Origin: Pseudomonas muyukensis
Lineage (GTDB): Bacteria > Pseudomonadota > Gammaproteobacteria > Pseudomonadales > Pseudomonadaceae
DNA length: 64,000 nt
Assembly: GCF_019139535.1 (NCBI RefSeq)
Contig: NZ_CP077073.1
Location: forward strand, 1,624,001-1,688,000
Reading direction: 5' to 3'
In this document: piece after piece, positions 25,519 through 36,964 of the stretch
Layout: every line of letters starts with the position of its first letter
How positions within the stretch are numbered: position 1 is the first letter of the stretch
Notes under the pieces: generated by a model
Told to the model about the DNA's origin: nothing
Database searches by the model: none
What the model saw: only the letters and a program-made list of their open reading frames with translations
Translations under genes and position numbers: made by a program

Positions 25519-27000
25519 TCACACGACCATGAACAGCACGGCGACGAAGATGCTCGCGGCCGAGAAGGTCATGGTCCGCGAGGACCAGGTGTTGAACCAT
25601 TGTTGAAAGCTTGCGAGGTCGCGCTTGAGGGCAGTGGGCTGGCGGGTCCAGGACTGCTTGTCGAGACGGAAGAACACGTAGATCTTCATCAGCGCGCCGA
25701 CGATCTGGTTGTAATAGAGAATCAGCGGGTAGGCGGGGCCGACGTTGTGCCCCGAGCACAGCAGCATGATGGTGAGGATCAGGCGGGTGATGCCGATCCA
25801 CAGCAGGTACACCAGCAGGAACTGCAGGCCGAACTTGAAGCTGGCGATCACCGCCACGGTCAGGCCCAGCAGGCTGGTCCACATCGACACGCGCTGGTCG
25901 AGCAGCACGATGCTGGTGAACAGCCCCAGGCGCTTGAGGCCCAGGCCCAGGGCGCGGGAGTTCTGCCGCAGGTTGTTGCCGTACCAGCGGTACATCAGCT
26001 TGCGGCTGGCCTTGACGAAGCTCTTCTCCGGCGGGTGCTCGACGGTGTTGATCGCCGCGTCCGGCACGTAGAAGGTGTCGTAGCCCAGGCGCATCAGGCT
26101 GAACCAGCTGGACTTGTCGTCGCCGGTGAGGAACTTGAAGCGGCCCAGGCGCCAGTGCATCAGCGAGTCGCTTTCCACATCGGCGATGAATTCGGGGTCG
26201 GTCACCACGCTTGCGCGGAACATCGACATGCGCCCGGTCATGGTCAGCACGCGCTTGCTCAGGGCCATCGAGCACATGTTGATGTGGCGCTGGGCGAAGC
26301 GCAGTTTGTGCCACTCGCTCATGATGTAGCCGCCGCGCACTTCGCAAAATTCGTTGGTGGTCAGGCCGCCGACGTTGGGATAGAGCTTGAACCACGGCAC
26401 GGTCTTGCGCACCACGCCCTCGGCCAGCACGGTATCGCCATCGATCACCGCCACCACGGCATGGTCGTCGGGCAGCATCCGCGAGATGGCGCGGAAACCG
26501 TAGGCCAGGCCGTCGCGCTTGCCGGTGCCGGCGATGCGCACGATGTCCAGGGTGACATGCTCGGGTGGGTTGTACTTGGCCCACAGGCTCTTGACCAACA
26601 GCTCGTCGGACTTTTCCACCAGCGAGCAGACCACGGTGGTGGGGAAACCGCAGTCGATGGCTTCGCGGATCACCGAGCTGTACACCTGGGCGGTGGTCAG
26701 GGCGTCGATGCGAAAGCTGGTGACCATCAGGTACACGTGCGACGGGTCGGCGGCGCTGCCCAGCTTGCGCACCTTGCGGCGCAGGTAGGGGTAGACCAGG
26801 TACAGGAAGATCATGCCACGGATGAAATGGGTGGCGCCCATGGAGTAGCGCCAGATGCCGACCGCGCCGACCAGGAAGATGAAGTGCTTGGACTGCGCGT
26901 CGAAGATATCGCTGGGCAGGGCCAGGGCGATCAGCATGAGCAGGCTCATGTAGAGCAGCCAGCCGGCGCACTGCAACAGCACTGTCTGGAACCTTTGCAT
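25519..27000 (-). CDS. alg8: Alg8: alginate polymerase, GT2 glycosyltransferase
   Basis: A 493-aa inner-membrane glycosyltransferase family 2 enzyme that polymerises GDP-mannuronate. It has N-terminal membrane helices ([15 protein letters not shown]), the catalytic DGD in [11 protein letters not shown], the second acidic motif TGDDKSSWF, and C-terminal membrane helices. Two in-frame ATGs exist (27009 and 27000). Neither has a strong Shine-Dalgarno; I chose 27000 (MQRFQ), but 27009 (MPNMQRFQ) is equally possible. It lies about 70 bp after algD. Confidence 0.95.
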   Translation of the reverse strand: MQRFQTVLLQCAGWLLYMSLLMLIALALPSDIFDAQSKHFIFLVGAVGIWRYSMGATHFIRGMIFLYLVYPYLRRKVRKLGSAADPSHVYLMVTSFRIDALTTAQVYSSVIREAIDCGFPTTVVCSLVEKSDELLVKSLWAKYNPPEHVTLDIVRIAGTGKRDGLAYGFRAISRMLPDDHAVVAVIDGDTVLAEGVVRKTVPWFKLYPNVGGLTTNEFCEVRGGYIMSEWHKLRFAQRHINMCSMALSKRVLTMTGRMSMFRASVVTDPEFIADVESDSLMHWRLGRFKFLTGDDKSSWFSLMRLGYDTFYVPDAAINTVEHPPEKSFVKASRKLMYRWYGNNLRQNSRALGLGLKRLGLFTSIVLLDQRVSMWTSLLGLTVAVIASFKFGLQFLLVYLLWIGITRLILTIMLLCSGHNVGPAYPLILYYNQIVGALMKIYVFFRLDKQSWTRQPTALKRDLASFQQWFNTWSSRTMTFSAASIFVAVLFMVV

Positions 27001-27071
27001 GTTCGGCATCCGTCGAGAATTCGGGAAAGGACGGGCGGCGCGCTGGGGAGGGACGCGCCGCCCGGCCGGGG

Positions 27072-28388
27072 TTACCAGCAGATACCTTCGGTGCGGCTGG
27101 TGGCGTTGGTCGGCTTGTTCATGAAACCGACCAGGTCGATCACCTGCTTGCCTGCCGGCGCCTGTTGGGCCAAGGCGCGGAACTGCTCGTCGCGGTTGCC
27201 CAGGACGATGATGTCGGCGTTGTCCACCACCTGGTCGAAGTTGGCGTTGAGCAACGAGGACACATGGGGGATCTTCGACTCGATGTAGTCCTTGTTGGCG
27301 CCGTGGACGCGGGCGTACTCGACGTTCTGGTCATAGATGTCCAGCTGGTAGCCCTTGCCGATCAGGCGTTCGGCCAGCTCTACCAGCGGGCTTTCGCGCA
27401 GGTCGTCGGTGCCGGCCTTGAACGAAAGACCCAGCAGGGCGACCTTGCGCTTGTCGTGGCTTTCGATGATGTCGAAGGCGTTCTGCACCTGGGACTCGTT
27501 GCTGCGCATCAGCGAGTCGAGCAGGGGGGCGCGCACATCCAGGCTGGCGGCGCGGTAGGTGAGGGCGCGCACGTCCTTGGGCAGGCACGAGCCGCCGAAG
27601 GCGAAGCCTGGGCGCATGTAGTACTGCGACAGGTTCAGCGCCTTGTCCTGGCAGACCACCTCCATCACATCGCGGCCATCGACGCCGACCGCCTTGGCGA
27701 TGTTGCCGATCTCGTTGGCGAAGGTGACCTTGGTGGCATGCCAGACGTTGCAGGTGTACTTGATCATCTCGGCCACTTCGACCGGCTTGCGGATGATCGG
27801 CGCGTCGAGCTCCTCGTACAGCGCCTGGAGCACGTCGCCGCTGGCGCTGTCCAGTTCGCCGATGACGGTCATCGGTGGCTGGTCGTAGTCCTTGATCGCG
27901 GTGCTTTCGCGCAGGAACTCAGGGTTGACCGCGACGCCGAAATCGACGCCGGCCTTCTTGCCCGAGCAGTCCTCGAGGATCGGGATGACCACGTTGTTCA
28001 CGGTGCCCGGCAGCACGGTGCTGCGTACCACGACGGTGTGGCGGCTGGCCTTGTCGCGCAGCACATAGCCGATTTCGCGGCACACCGACTCGATGTACTC
28101 CAGGCCCAGGTCGCCGTTTTTCTTGCTTGGGGTGCCCACGCAGATCATCGACACGTCGCTGGCGCGGATGGCTTCGGCGAAGTCGGTGGTGCCGCGCAGA
28201 CGGCCGGTGGCGATGCCCTGTTGCAGCAGTGCTTCCAGGCCTGGCTCGACGATGGGCGACTTGCCCTTGTTGATCAGGTCGATCTTGCTGCTGGAAACGT
28301 CCACACCAATCACTTCGTGGCCTCGTGCCGACAGGCAACCTGCACAGACTGCACCCACATAACCCAAACCAAAGATGCTGATACGCAT
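27072..28388 (-). CDS. algD: AlgD: GDP-mannose 6-dehydrogenase
   Basis: The committed step of alginate synthesis, oxidising GDP-mannose to GDP-mannuronic acid with 2 NAD. A 438-aa protein with Rossmann motif [20 protein letters not shown] at residues 7-26, the catalytic Cys in [17 protein letters not shown] (near 268) and C-terminal EGICW, as in P. aeruginosa. The start at 28388 (MRISIFG) fits the family and follows aggtga; an ATG three codons earlier is less likely. It is the first gene of the 12-gene operon, with a leader of over 400 nt and an AlgU-type promoter upstream. Confidence 0.97.
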   Translation of the reverse strand: MRISIFGLGYVGAVCAGCLSARGHEVIGVDVSSSKIDLINKGKSPIVEPGLEALLQQGIATGRLRGTTDFAEAIRASDVSMICVGTPSKKNGDLGLEYIESVCREIGYVLRDKASRHTVVVRSTVLPGTVNNVVIPILEDCSGKKAGVDFGVAVNPEFLRESTAIKDYDQPPMTVIGELDSASGDVLQALYEELDAPIIRKPVEVAEMIKYTCNVWHATKVTFANEIGNIAKAVGVDGRDVMEVVCQDKALNLSQYYMRPGFAFGGSCLPKDVRALTYRAASLDVRAPLLDSLMRSNESQVQNAFDIIESHDKRKVALLGLSFKAGTDDLRESPLVELAERLIGKGYQLDIYDQNVEYARVHGANKDYIESKIPHVSSLLNANFDQVVDNADIIVLGNRDEQFRALAQQAPAGKQVIDLVGFMNKPTNATSRTEGICW

Positions 28389-28826
28389 CGCATTCACCTC
28401 ATGTGTTTATCACGCCAGCCCTTCAACGAAGAGCCGACTGGGTTGATTGACCAGCAGTTTTCGGGCGCACGGATCCATGGCGAATTAACACTTCACCGAA
28501 CGCAGGCATGAATAAATCCGGAACGCAAAAACCGCTGCGCTCAAAGTTGGCAAATAAAGGCCAGTATTTAAAAGGCGTGCCCTGAAATGCAGCCGTCTTT
28601 ATTGCAATTCAAACTTGGTGAATTGCTGTGCTTGTTCTTTCAATTGGAAAAACCTTTTGAAATCAACCACTAGGACGATTCGTAAGGGGCGCGACTCTCC
28701 TTCTGGGCAGGGCTTTAGGCGGTCACCGTTGCGCTGCCTGACTTGTTGGGGCTGAGGGTGGATACCGTTCAGCTGTCATCTGTAAGTCATTTCTCACGAC
28801 CCGCGCTTGAAACTCGTTACGGGTGC

Positions 28827-28854
28827 TATGAGCCGTGGGCCGTCGTAGAAGTTC
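28827..28854 (-). promoter_or_regulatory. Candidate AlgU (sigma-22/RpoE-type) promoter of algD
   Basis: On the minus strand GAACTT (28854-28849, within GGAACTTC) is followed by a 17-nt spacer and TCATA (28831-28827). The known AlgU consensus is GAACTT-N16/17-TCtgA. A start near 28820 would give a leader of about 430 nt; the P. aeruginosa algD leader is also several hundred nt long. Confidence 0.65.
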
Positions 28855-29021
28855 CGGGGTGGGTTCGGCGTCGATGAAAGATTTCTAAATATTTTTTCAG
28901 TGGAAAATACTTTCATATTGATAGCACCCCACAGTGTCCCCCCCGTATATAAAGGGCGAAAACGAGGCGGGATGGTTATATGCCAGCATGGAAAAATATT
29001 TTTCAAAATTCGTCAAAAAAC

Positions 29022-29031
29022 TACGAACGGT
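29022..29031 (-). promoter_or_regulatory. AlgR-like binding site
   Basis: On the minus strand the sequence reads ACCGTTCGTA, nine of ten positions of the ACCGTTCGTC AlgR box. It lies about 170-180 bp upstream of the -35 element, as expected for a far-upstream activator site. Confidence 0.5.
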
Positions 29032-29147
29032 CTTATGGCGTTTTGCGATAAGGAAATGCGTGCTGGTTTTTTGGCGTCTGTAAACTGGCGTCTTCAGGGT
29101 GAAAACGCGCCCCGTTGCAGGGCTAGGTGGGATGGGCTGCGCGGTCC

Positions 29148-29194
29148 CTGGCGACGCGGCCTTGTGTGGCGAAAGGGGCGCAAGGCGCCCCCTC
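29148..29194. repeat. Single degenerate REP unit
   Basis: The sequence gcggccttgtgtggcgaaaggggcgcaaggcgcccc resembles half of the B-type REP pairs of this window, with a changed central core. It lies just downstream of the yaaA stop. Confidence 0.5.
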
Positions 29195-29201
29195 AGGGCC
29201 C

Positions 29202-29981
29202 TCAGCCCTCAGCGTGATCGCGCAGGAACACCAGGTGGTCCGGCTTCGACTGCTCGGCGCTGTAGTAGTAGCCCTGCACGTCGAAGCGCTTGAGCTGCTC
29301 GGGGTCGTTGATGCGCTCCTGGATCACGAAACGGCTCATCATCCCGCGGGCCTTCTTGGCGTAGAAGCTGATGATCTTGTACTGGCCGTTCTTCAGGTCC
29401 TTGAAGTCGACATCGATCACCCGGGCCTTCAGCGCGCTCTTTTTCACCGCGCTGAAGTACTCGTTGCTGGCCAGGTTGAGCAGCACGTCGTCGCCCTGGT
29501 CGGCCAGGGCCTGGTTCAGCCATTGGCTGATGCGCGTGCCCCAGAAGGCATACAGGTCCTTGCCGCGGGCGTTGGCCAGCTTGGTGCCCATTTCCAGGCG
29601 ATAGGGTTGCATCAGGTCCAGCGGGCGCAGCAGGCCGTACAGGCCGGAGAGCATGCGCAGGTGCTCCTGGGCGTAGCTGAAGTCGTCTTCGCCGAGGGTC
29701 TCGGCGTTCAACCCGGTATATACGTCGCCCTTGAACGCCAGCAGCGCCTGTTTGGCGTTGGCCGGGGTGAAGTCTGGGGTCCAGCTGCCGAAGCGCGCGG
29801 CGTTGAGCCCGGCGAGCTTGTCGGACAGGTGCATCAGCTCGGCGATCTGCGCAGGTGTCAGTTCACGCAGTTGCACGATCAGTTCCTGGGAGTCGTCCAG
29901 GTACTGCGGCAGGGTGTGGCGTTGGGTGACTGGCGGGGTCTCGTAGTCGAGGGTCTTGGCGGGGGAAATCACCGTCAGCAT
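29202..29981 (-). CDS. yaaA: YaaA: peroxide-stress DUF328 protein
   Basis: A 259-aa cytoplasmic protein of the UPF0246/YaaA family. In E. coli it limits intracellular iron and oxidative DNA damage under peroxide stress. Family signatures are [16 protein letters not shown] at the start, [30 protein letters not shown] in the middle, and [25 protein letters not shown] near the end. The start at 29981 is fixed by the conserved N-terminus. Monocistronic, divergent from the polysaccharide deacetylase gene. Confidence 0.92.
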   Translation of the reverse strand: MLTVISPAKTLDYETPPVTQRHTLPQYLDDSQELIVQLRELTPAQIAELMHLSDKLAGLNAARFGSWTPDFTPANAKQALLAFKGDVYTGLNAETLGEDDFSYAQEHLRMLSGLYGLLRPLDLMQPYRLEMGTKLANARGKDLYAFWGTRISQWLNQALADQGDDVLLNLASNEYFSAVKKSALKARVIDVDFKDLKNGQYKIISFYAKKARGMMSRFVIQERINDPEQLKRFDVQGYYYSAEQSKPDHLVFLRDHAEG

Positions 29982-30117
29982 CGGGTCGGCTCCTGGAATC
30001 GATGGGGGGATTCTACGGGGCTGGCCGGGCAAGTCCAAACTATGGCGACGATAGTCACGGAACATCGCCTGGGCTCGCGCTATAGTGCGCGCCATGCTTT
30101 CAAGGAGAATGCCCACC

Positions 30118-31236
30118 GTGCGTATCGCGTTTGCCCTGTTCGCCGGATTGTTGAGCCTGGGCGCGCAGGCGGCCCCGGCGGACTTCGTCAGTTTCGACCG
30201 CAGCCTGTGGCCGGAACAGCTGGACAGCCCGACGCTGTTCGATGTGGCGTCGCGGGCCGAAATCCTGTCGTTTGCCCGGGTGCTGCATGAAAGCGAAATG
30301 CTCGACGAGCAGGCGCTGACCACGCGCCTGGGGCTACGCCAGGTCAACCTGCCGGTGGTCCGCGCCGTGCGCGCGCGGATGTGGCAGCGCTTGTGGACCA
30401 GCTACCAGCAGGCGCAACAGAGCTGCGAAGAGGATGCGTCGTTCTGCTATCCAGTGGCGTCGATGGCCGACTTGCGTACCCAGGCCGCCACGTTCGCCAC
30501 TGATGTCGGCACGTTCTATGCCGATTGGGTCGAGCCGAGCCACCAGTTCCATAGTCGCTACCTGGACGAGCAGCTACGCAAGGCCGCGCTGTTTCCACAC
30601 ACCACCAGCGAGGTGGAAAAGCTCTCCGGGCGCGAGCGCAATGGCGAGGAACTCAACGACCGGATGTACCTGCTGACCTTCGTTGGCGGCCCAGGGCCCG
30701 AGGGTGGCAGCACCGACCAGATGACCGATTACCTGCGCCGGCAGAAGCTCGACGCAATCTTCTTCGTGCTGGGCAACCGCCTGCAGCAGCGGCGGGACAC
30801 CGGGCCGGTGGCACCGCTGTATGCCGGGCAATGCGTGGGGATCCAGGGCTGGGAGTACCGTTCCCATGCCCAGTGGCAGGGCTGGCAGGATTCGTTGCGG
30901 CGCAGCCAGGCACGGGTCCAGGCGGATTTGCCGGAGCAGTATGTGCCGTTGTTCCGGCCGCCTTATGGGCAGCGCCGGGCCGATGGCGAGGGGTTCATGG
31001 CCCGCCAGCAGTTGCAGGTTTCGTTGTGGGATATCGATGCCCAGGACGACGGCCCGCTGACGGCAGAGGCCTCGGCGCAGCGGGTGCTGACCTTGATGCT
31101 GCTGTGGCGCAAGGGGGTGATCCAGTTTCGCGACAACCAGCCCAAGGCGCAGCCGGCGCTGGAGTGGCTGTTGCAACACACGGCGCAGAGCGGGATTGGC
31201 TGGGAGGATTGCCGGGGGTATGGGCCAGGGGAGTAG
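30118..31236 (+). CDS. Polysaccharide deacetylase-family protein (secreted)
   Basis: A 372-aa protein with a Sec signal peptide ([22 protein letters not shown]) and a C-terminal NodB-like region: [33 protein letters not shown] and [15 protein letters not shown] at 30118 is the likely start because aaggag ends 10 nt upstream; the ATG at 30109 is 1 nt from it and another in-frame ATG at 30094 lies before it. The long N-terminal half has no recognised domain. It sits next to the alginate locus and may act on an envelope polysaccharide; the substrate is unknown. Confidence 0.8.
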   Translation: MRIAFALFAGLLSLGAQAAPADFVSFDRSLWPEQLDSPTLFDVASRAEILSFARVLHESEMLDEQALTTRLGLRQVNLPVVRAVRARMWQRLWTSYQQAQQSCEEDASFCYPVASMADLRTQAATFATDVGTFYADWVEPSHQFHSRYLDEQLRKAALFPHTTSEVEKLSGRERNGEELNDRMYLLTFVGGPGPEGGSTDQMTDYLRRQKLDAIFFVLGNRLQQRRDTGPVAPLYAGQCVGIQGWEYRSHAQWQGWQDSLRRSQARVQADLPEQYVPLFRPPYGQRRADGEGFMARQQLQVSLWDIDAQDDGPLTAEASAQRVLTLMLLWRKGVIQFRDNQPKAQPALEWLLQHTAQSGIGWEDCRGYGPGE

Positions 31237-31534
31237 CTTGGTGACCCCATCACAGCCACCTGATCCCTGAGCGTAGTCCCCTGCGCCCCCAGCGCCAAGC
31301 CCTGTTCGTCATTCCGAAAAATAAACTTCACCCAAGCGTAAAAAGTCTTTTTTCGGTCATGGTTTTTGCGGTATCAAGGAACCAGACAGCCGAATCCTGC
31401 AGCACAGGTGGCGTCATCCACGCCCCTTCGCCAGGTGAGCTTCCCGCCCGTAACAACGCGGATACGGGGAGAACGGCAGTCACTCTGCGGCGCAGCCGTA
31501 TGCGCCGTGCGGCTTTCACATAAGGTGACCGAGT
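31237..31534. other. Intergenic region upstream of phoH
   Basis: Nearly 300 bp with no credible gene. It contains the 3' flank of the deacetylase gene, an AT-richer patch around 31315-31375 that may hold the phoH promoter, and a taaggtga Shine-Dalgarno just before the phoH start. Confidence 0.4.
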
Positions 31535-32929
31535 ATGGATGACCAAGGACGCACCCCTTCCTCCAACCAGCCAATCCTGTATGTGCTCGATACAAACGTC
31601 CTGATTCACGACCCCAACGCCCTGCTCAACTTCGAGGAGCACCACGTCGCCATTCCGATGACGGTGCTGGAGGAACTCGACAAGCTCAAGACCGGCAAGC
31701 ACACCATCGCCGCCGAATGCCGCCAGGCCATCCGCCTGATCGACCAGACCCTCGGTGATGCCTCGCCCAGCGATGTCGAGCAGGGCGTGCCGATCCAGCG
31801 TGGCAAGAGCGGGCCCAAGGGCTTCCTGTCCATCCTCATGAGCACGCGCAACGAACCCAACCGCCTGCTCCCCGAGAACCTCGCCGACAACATCATCATC
31901 AACCAGTTGCTGGACCTGCGCGGCAAGCGCCCGGACCTGGACGTGGTGCTGGTCACCAAAGACATCAACATGCGCCTGAAGGCGCGCGCCTGTGGGATCG
32001 CCGCCGAGGACTACAGCACCGACCAACTGGTCGATGATGTTTCCTTGCTGTCCAAGGGCTACCACTCGGTAACCGGTTCGTTCTGGGACCGGGTCAGCAA
32101 GGTCGACACCCGCCAGGAACGCGGTCGCACCTGGCATCGGGTGCAGATGATCGACAACCTGCCGGCGGTGCACATCAACGAGTTCATCATCGACGAACAG
32201 GGCTTCGTCGGCTGGATCAAGGGTATTCGCGACAACGAACTGCTGCTGCTCGATCTGCACCAGGAACCGCTGCTGCACCAGGAGGCCTGGGGCCTGAAGC
32301 CGCGTGACATCCACCAGAGCCTGGCGCTGTTCGCCTTGCTCGACCCGGATATCCACCTGGTCAACCTGACCGGCGCCGCCGGTTCCGGCAAGACCATCCT
32401 GGCGCTGGCCGCGGCCATCGAGCAGACCATGGTCAGCAAGCGCTACCGGCGCATCATCGCCACCCGCAGCGTGCAGGGGCTGGACCAGGAGATCGGCTTC
32501 CTGCCAGGCACCGAGGCGGAGAAGATGGAGCCGTGGCTGGGTGCGATCACCGACAACCTCGAAGCCTTGCACATGGATGACGAGAGCACCCACGGCAGCG
32601 TCGAGTACATCCTCGAAAGGGTGCCGTTGCAGTTCAAGTCGCTGAACTACATCCGCGGGCGCAGCTTCCAGCAGAGCCTGATCCTGATCGACGAGTGCCA
32701 GAACCTCACGCCGCACCAGATGAAAACCATCATCACCCGTGCCGGGGCCGGCTCGAAGGTGGTTTGCCTGGGCAACCTGGCGCAGATCGACACCCCGTAC
32801 CTGTCGGCCACCAGTTCCGGGTTGACCTACCTCACCGAACGCTTCAAGGACTTCCCCCACGGCGTTCATATCACCTTGCAGGGCGTGCCACGCTCGGTAC
32901 TGGCCGAGTACGCCGAGTCGCATCTGTAA
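31535..32929 (+). CDS. PhoH-family PIN-ATPase
   Basis: A 464-aa protein joining an N-terminal PIN ribonuclease domain (LYVLDTNVLIHDPNAL, with later acidic residues in VTKDINMRLKARACG) to a PhoH ATPase domain with Walker A GAAGSGKTILALAAA and Walker B LILIDECQNL. PhoH2-type proteins of this layout are RNA helicases/RNases. The ATG at 31535 has aaggtga at the right distance. It appears monocistronic; the REP pair behind it separates it from moaC. Confidence 0.93.
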   Translation: MDDQGRTPSSNQPILYVLDTNVLIHDPNALLNFEEHHVAIPMTVLEELDKLKTGKHTIAAECRQAIRLIDQTLGDASPSDVEQGVPIQRGKSGPKGFLSILMSTRNEPNRLLPENLADNIIINQLLDLRGKRPDLDVVLVTKDINMRLKARACGIAAEDYSTDQLVDDVSLLSKGYHSVTGSFWDRVSKVDTRQERGRTWHRVQMIDNLPAVHINEFIIDEQGFVGWIKGIRDNELLLLDLHQEPLLHQEAWGLKPRDIHQSLALFALLDPDIHLVNLTGAAGSGKTILALAAAIEQTMVSKRYRRIIATRSVQGLDQEIGFLPGTEAEKMEPWLGAITDNLEALHMDDESTHGSVEYILERVPLQFKSLNYIRGRSFQQSLILIDECQNLTPHQMKTIITRAGAGSKVVCLGNLAQIDTPYLSATSSGLTYLTERFKDFPHGVHITLQGVPRSVLAEYAESHL

Positions 32930-32943
32930 CACTGAGCCGCTTG

Positions 32944-33006
32944 TTCGCCGGCAAGGCCGGCTCCTACAGAACCGCGTAGGAGCCGGCCTTGCCGGCGAAT
33001 GGGCCG
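32944..33006. repeat. REP pair
   Basis: Inverted REP units (ttcgccggcaaggccggctcctac and the inverse) with an 11-bp centre lie between phoH and moaC. Confidence 0.85.
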
Positions 33007-33081
33007 GTGCGTCGAATTACCCCTCTGCTCAAACCTGACCCACAGGTTTACACTCTGCTTTCCCTTCACAGGAGCAGAGCT

Positions 33082-33552
33082 GTGCTGACTCATCTTGATT
33101 CCCAGGGGCGCGCCAACATGGTCGACGTCACTGAAAAAGCCGTGACCGCCCGCGAGGCGCTGGCCGAGGCGCGGGTGCGCATGCTGCCTGCCACGCTGCG
33201 CATGATCGTCGACGGCGAGCACCCCAAGGGCGATGTGTTCGCCGTGGCGCGCATCGCCGGTATCCAGGCGGCGAAGAAGACCAGCGAGCTGATCCCGCTG
33301 TGCCACCCGCTGATGCTCACCAGCGTCAAGGTCGAACTCGCCGCCGAAGGCGAGGACGTGGTGCATATCGTCGCCCGTTGCAAGCTGGCCGGGCAGACTG
33401 GCGTCGAGATGGAGGCCCTGACCGCCGCCAGTGTTGCCGCGCTGACCCTCTACGACATGTGCAAGGCGGTGGACAAGGGCATGGTCATCGAGCAGGTGCG
33501 CCTGCTGGAGAAGACCGGCGGCAAGAGCGGCCACTACAAGGTGCAGCGGTGA
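33082..33552 (+). CDS. moaC: MoaC: cyclic pyranopterin monophosphate synthase
   Basis: A 156-aa enzyme that makes cPMP in molybdenum-cofactor synthesis. Motifs: [62 protein letters not shown] (active-site Lys and Asp/Lys set). The start is a GTG at 33082, chosen because aggag lies 7 nt upstream and the family N-terminus ([15 protein letters not shown]) begins there. Its stop overlaps the start of moaD by one base, so moaCDE is one operon. Confidence 0.96.
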   Translation: MLTHLDSQGRANMVDVTEKAVTAREALAEARVRMLPATLRMIVDGEHPKGDVFAVARIAGIQAAKKTSELIPLCHPLMLTSVKVELAAEGEDVVHIVARCKLAGQTGVEMEALTAASVAALTLYDMCKAVDKGMVIEQVRLLEKTGGKSGHYKVQR

Positions 33553-33797
33553 TGAAGGTCAAGGTCATGTATTTCGCCCGCTACCGTGAATGCCTGGGCG
33601 TCGACGGCGAGCCCCTGGAGGGCGATTTCAAGGTGCTGGCCGATGTGCGCCAGGCCTTGCTGGGCAAGGGCGGGCAGTACGCGGTGCTGGCCGAGCAGAA
33701 CCTGATGTGCGCGCGCAACGAAGAGCTGTGCCGGCTCGACGAAGCGCTGGAGGAGGGCGACGAAGTCGCGTTCTTCCCGCCGGTCACTGGAGGTTGA
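33552..33797 (+). CDS. moaD: MoaD: molybdopterin synthase small (sulfur-carrier) subunit
   Basis: An 81-aa ubiquitin-fold sulfur carrier ending in the diagnostic Gly-Gly (FFPPVTGG) that is thiocarboxylated. [16 protein letters not shown] is the family N-terminus. It overlaps moaC by one base and is followed 2 bp later by moaE, its partner in molybdopterin synthase. Confidence 0.96.
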   Translation: MKVKVMYFARYRECLGVDGEPLEGDFKVLADVRQALLGKGGQYAVLAEQNLMCARNEELCRLDEALEEGDEVAFFPPVTGG

Positions 33798-33799
33798 GC

Positions 33800-34252
33800 A
33801 TGAGCGTACGGGTACAGGAAGCGGCGTTCGACCCAGGTCTTGAGGTCAACGCCATGCATGCTGCCAATGTCGGCGTGGGCGCGGTGGCCAGCTTCGTCGG
33901 TTATGTGCGCGACTTCAACGATGGCTTGGAGGTGGCGGGGATGTTCCTCGAGCACTACCCGGGCATGACCGAGAAGGCCTTGCACAAGATCGTGGTCGAG
34001 GCCCAGGCGCGCTGGCCACTGCTCAAGGTCGAAGTGCTGCACCGTGTGGGGGCGCTGGAGCCAGGCGAGCCGATCGTCTTCGTCGGCGTGGCCAGCGCGC
34101 ACCGGCAGGCGGCGTTCGACGCCTGCAACTTCATCATGGATTACCTGAAGACCCGGGCGCCGTTCTGGAAGAAGGAGAATACCCAGGAAGGGCAGCGCTG
34201 GGTGGAAGGCAAGCAGAGCGACCAGGATGCCGCAGGGCGCTGGGAGTCCTAG
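33800..34252 (+). CDS. moaE: MoaE: molybdopterin synthase catalytic subunit
   Basis: A 150-aa subunit that inserts sulfur from MoaD into cPMP. Motifs: GAVASFVGYVRDFNDG, LEHYPGMTEKAL, HRVGALEPGEPIVFVGVASAHRQAAFDAC and the catalytic Lys region DYLKTRAPFWKKE. It starts at 33800, just after moaD, in a moaCDE operon that ends before a REP pair. Confidence 0.96.
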   Translation: MSVRVQEAAFDPGLEVNAMHAANVGVGAVASFVGYVRDFNDGLEVAGMFLEHYPGMTEKALHKIVVEAQARWPLLKVEVLHRVGALEPGEPIVFVGVASAHRQAAFDACNFIMDYLKTRAPFWKKENTQEGQRWVEGKQSDQDAAGRWES

Positions 34253-34267
34253 GCTAAGGCCGCTCTC

Positions 34268-34385
34268 TGTAGGAGCGGCCTTGTGTCGCGATAGGGCCGC
34301 CTCGCGGCCCCGGATCCGAGCATTGATGCAGATATTGCAGGGGCCGCTTTGCGGCCCTTTCGCGACACGAGGCCGCTCCTACAGG
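34268..34385. repeat. REP pair (rRNA-free, gtgtcgcga type)
   Basis: Two long inverted units, each of ctgtaggagcggccttgtgtcgcga plus a gggccgc...gcggccc side stem, are separated by about 25 bp between convergent moaE and rhlB. Confidence 0.85.
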
Positions 34386-34405
34386 GCGGTGGGCGGCCTT
34401 GAAGA

Positions 34406-35881
34406 TCAGTGATGCTTGCGCGGCACCGGCTTCAACAGCTCGTCCGGCGGCATCTCGCACTTGATCTTGCGTCCCAGCAGCTCCTCGATTGCCGGCAACT
34501 GGTAGGAGTCGTCCTCACCGGCAAAGCTGATCGACACGCCGCTGGTGCCCGCACGGCCGGTACGGCCGATACGGTGCACGTAGTCGTCCGGGTCTTCCGG
34601 CAGGGTGAAGTTGATCACGTGGCTGATGCCGTCGATGTGGATGCCACGGCCGGCCACGTCGGTGGCCACCAGCACGGTGATGCGCCCCTCGCGGAAGCTC
34701 TCCAGGGTGCGGATACGCTTGTGCTGCGGCACGTCGCCCGACAGTTGCGCGGCGTTGATGCCGTCGCGCACCAGTTTTTCCTCGATGCGCCGTACCTCGT
34801 CCTTGCGGTTGGCGAACACCATCACCCGTTCCCACTTGTTCTGCGTGACCAGGTTGTACAGCAACTTGTACTTGTCGCTGCCGGCCACGGCGTAGACGTG
34901 CTGCTCGACGGTCTCGCTGGCGACGTTCTCCGGCTCGATCTCGACGATGGCCGGGTTGGTGGTCCACTGCTTGGCCAGGTTCATCACATCGTCGGTGAAG
35001 GTGGCGGAGAACAGCAGGGTCTGGCGTTCGCTCTTGGGCGGGGTCTGGCGGATGATCTGCCGGACCTGGGGGATGAAGCCCATGTCGAGCATGCGGTCAG
35101 CCTCGTCCAGCACCATCACCTCGACCATGTCCAGGTGCACCTCGCCGCGCTGGTTGAAGTCCAGCAGGCGGCCCGGGGTGGCCACCAGGATGTCGCAGTG
35201 GCGTGCCTCTAGCGCCTTGAGCTGCTTGTCGAAGTCCATGCCGCCGACGAAGCTCATCACGTTCAGGCCGGTGTACTTGGTCAGGGCCTGGGCATCCTTG
35301 GCGATCTGCACCACCAGCTCGCGGGTCGGGGCGATGATCAGCGCCCGCGGCTCGCCCATGTAGCGTTCCTTGGGCGGTGGCGTCTGCTGCAGCTGGGAAA
35401 TGATCGAGATCAGGAACGCGGCGGTCTTGCCGGTGCCGGTCTGGGCCCGGCCGATGGCGTCCTGGCCGCGCAGGGTGTACCCCAGGACCTGGGCCTGGAT
35501 CGGCGTGCAGTAGGGGAAGCCCAGGTCATGGATGGCATGCATCAGCTCGTTGGAGAGCTTGAAGTCGTGGAAGCGGGTCTTGCCTTCCTGCGGCTCGACC
35601 ACGAAGTCCTCGGGCTTCCACAGGCTGGCCTGGGGCTTGGGCTTGCGCTCGCGGCGTGGTTTTTCCTTGGCAGGCTGCTCGGCGCGCGGCTGTTCGGCGA
35701 CCGGGGCGGCGACGGCCTGGGGCTTGGCCTTGGCCTTGGGCGCAGGTTTTGACCTGGGTTTGCCGGCAGGGCGCTCCGGCGCCTGGGCGGCGGCCGGCTG
35801 TGGGGCCGGCGCGGGCTGGGGCGCGGCGATGGACGGCGCGGCGTCAGCTTTGGCGAATATTTTCTTGAGTGCCTTGAGCAC
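34406..35881 (-). CDS. rhlB: RhlB: DEAD-box ATP-dependent RNA helicase
   Basis: A 491-aa helicase. An 85-residue Ala/Pro/Lys-rich low-complexity N-terminal extension precedes the core motifs: AQTGTGKT (Walker A), [18 protein letters not shown] in [13 protein letters not shown] in LLFSATF, and [10 protein letters not shown]. The order and the [11 protein letters not shown]-motif fit RhlB. The start is a GTG at 35881 ([10 protein letters not shown] follows), with only a weak Shine-Dalgarno. The basic, disordered N-terminus probably mediates RNA or RNase E contacts. Confidence 0.9.
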   Translation of the reverse strand: MLKALKKIFAKADAAPSIAAPQPAPAPQPAAAQAPERPAGKPRSKPAPKAKAKPQAVAAPVAEQPRAEQPAKEKPRRERKPKPQASLWKPEDFVVEPQEGKTRFHDFKLSNELMHAIHDLGFPYCTPIQAQVLGYTLRGQDAIGRAQTGTGKTAAFLISIISQLQQTPPPKERYMGEPRALIIAPTRELVVQIAKDAQALTKYTGLNVMSFVGGMDFDKQLKALEARHCDILVATPGRLLDFNQRGEVHLDMVEVMVLDEADRMLDMGFIPQVRQIIRQTPPKSERQTLLFSATFTDDVMNLAKQWTTNPAIVEIEPENVASETVEQHVYAVAGSDKYKLLYNLVTQNKWERVMVFANRKDEVRRIEEKLVRDGINAAQLSGDVPQHKRIRTLESFREGRITVLVATDVAGRGIHIDGISHVINFTLPEDPDDYVHRIGRTGRAGTSGVSISFAGEDDSYQLPAIEELLGRKIKCEMPPDELLKPVPRKHH

Positions 35882-35973
35882 GATCGTCTCGTCAACTGGT
35901 TAAGGAATGTACGCCGGGCAGTGTAATGCAAGAAGCGGGCGCGGCGTAGTGGAATGCGCGCTGGGCTACAGGC

Positions 35974-36964
<991 letters not shown>

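Larger units (their letters stand above)
28389..29201. other. Long algD upstream region (813 bp), no gene
   Basis: Only short, poorly coding frames occur here. The part nearest algD (28389-28820) is the expected transcript leader. The middle contains the AlgU-type promoter. Beyond it lies an AT-rich stretch (28880-29050) with an AlgR-like site, typical of a promoter bent and bound by several regulators. At the far end a decayed REP unit abuts the 3' end of yaaA. Confidence 0.6.

Noticed and set aside
28794..29217. Short open frames in the algD upstream region
   Set aside because: They are short, overlap on both strands, lack ribosome binding sites and lie in the promoter region.
30094..30117. 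ATG codons at 30094 and 30109 as starts of the deacetylase gene
   Set aside because: The aaggag Shine-Dalgarno lies after the first and 1 nt before the second; only the GTG at 30118 has correct spacing and gives a clean signal peptide.
32944..33006. Regularly repeated palindromes considered as a CRISPR array
   Set aside because: The units are inverted pairs scattered between genes, not direct repeats with regular spacers; they are REP elements.
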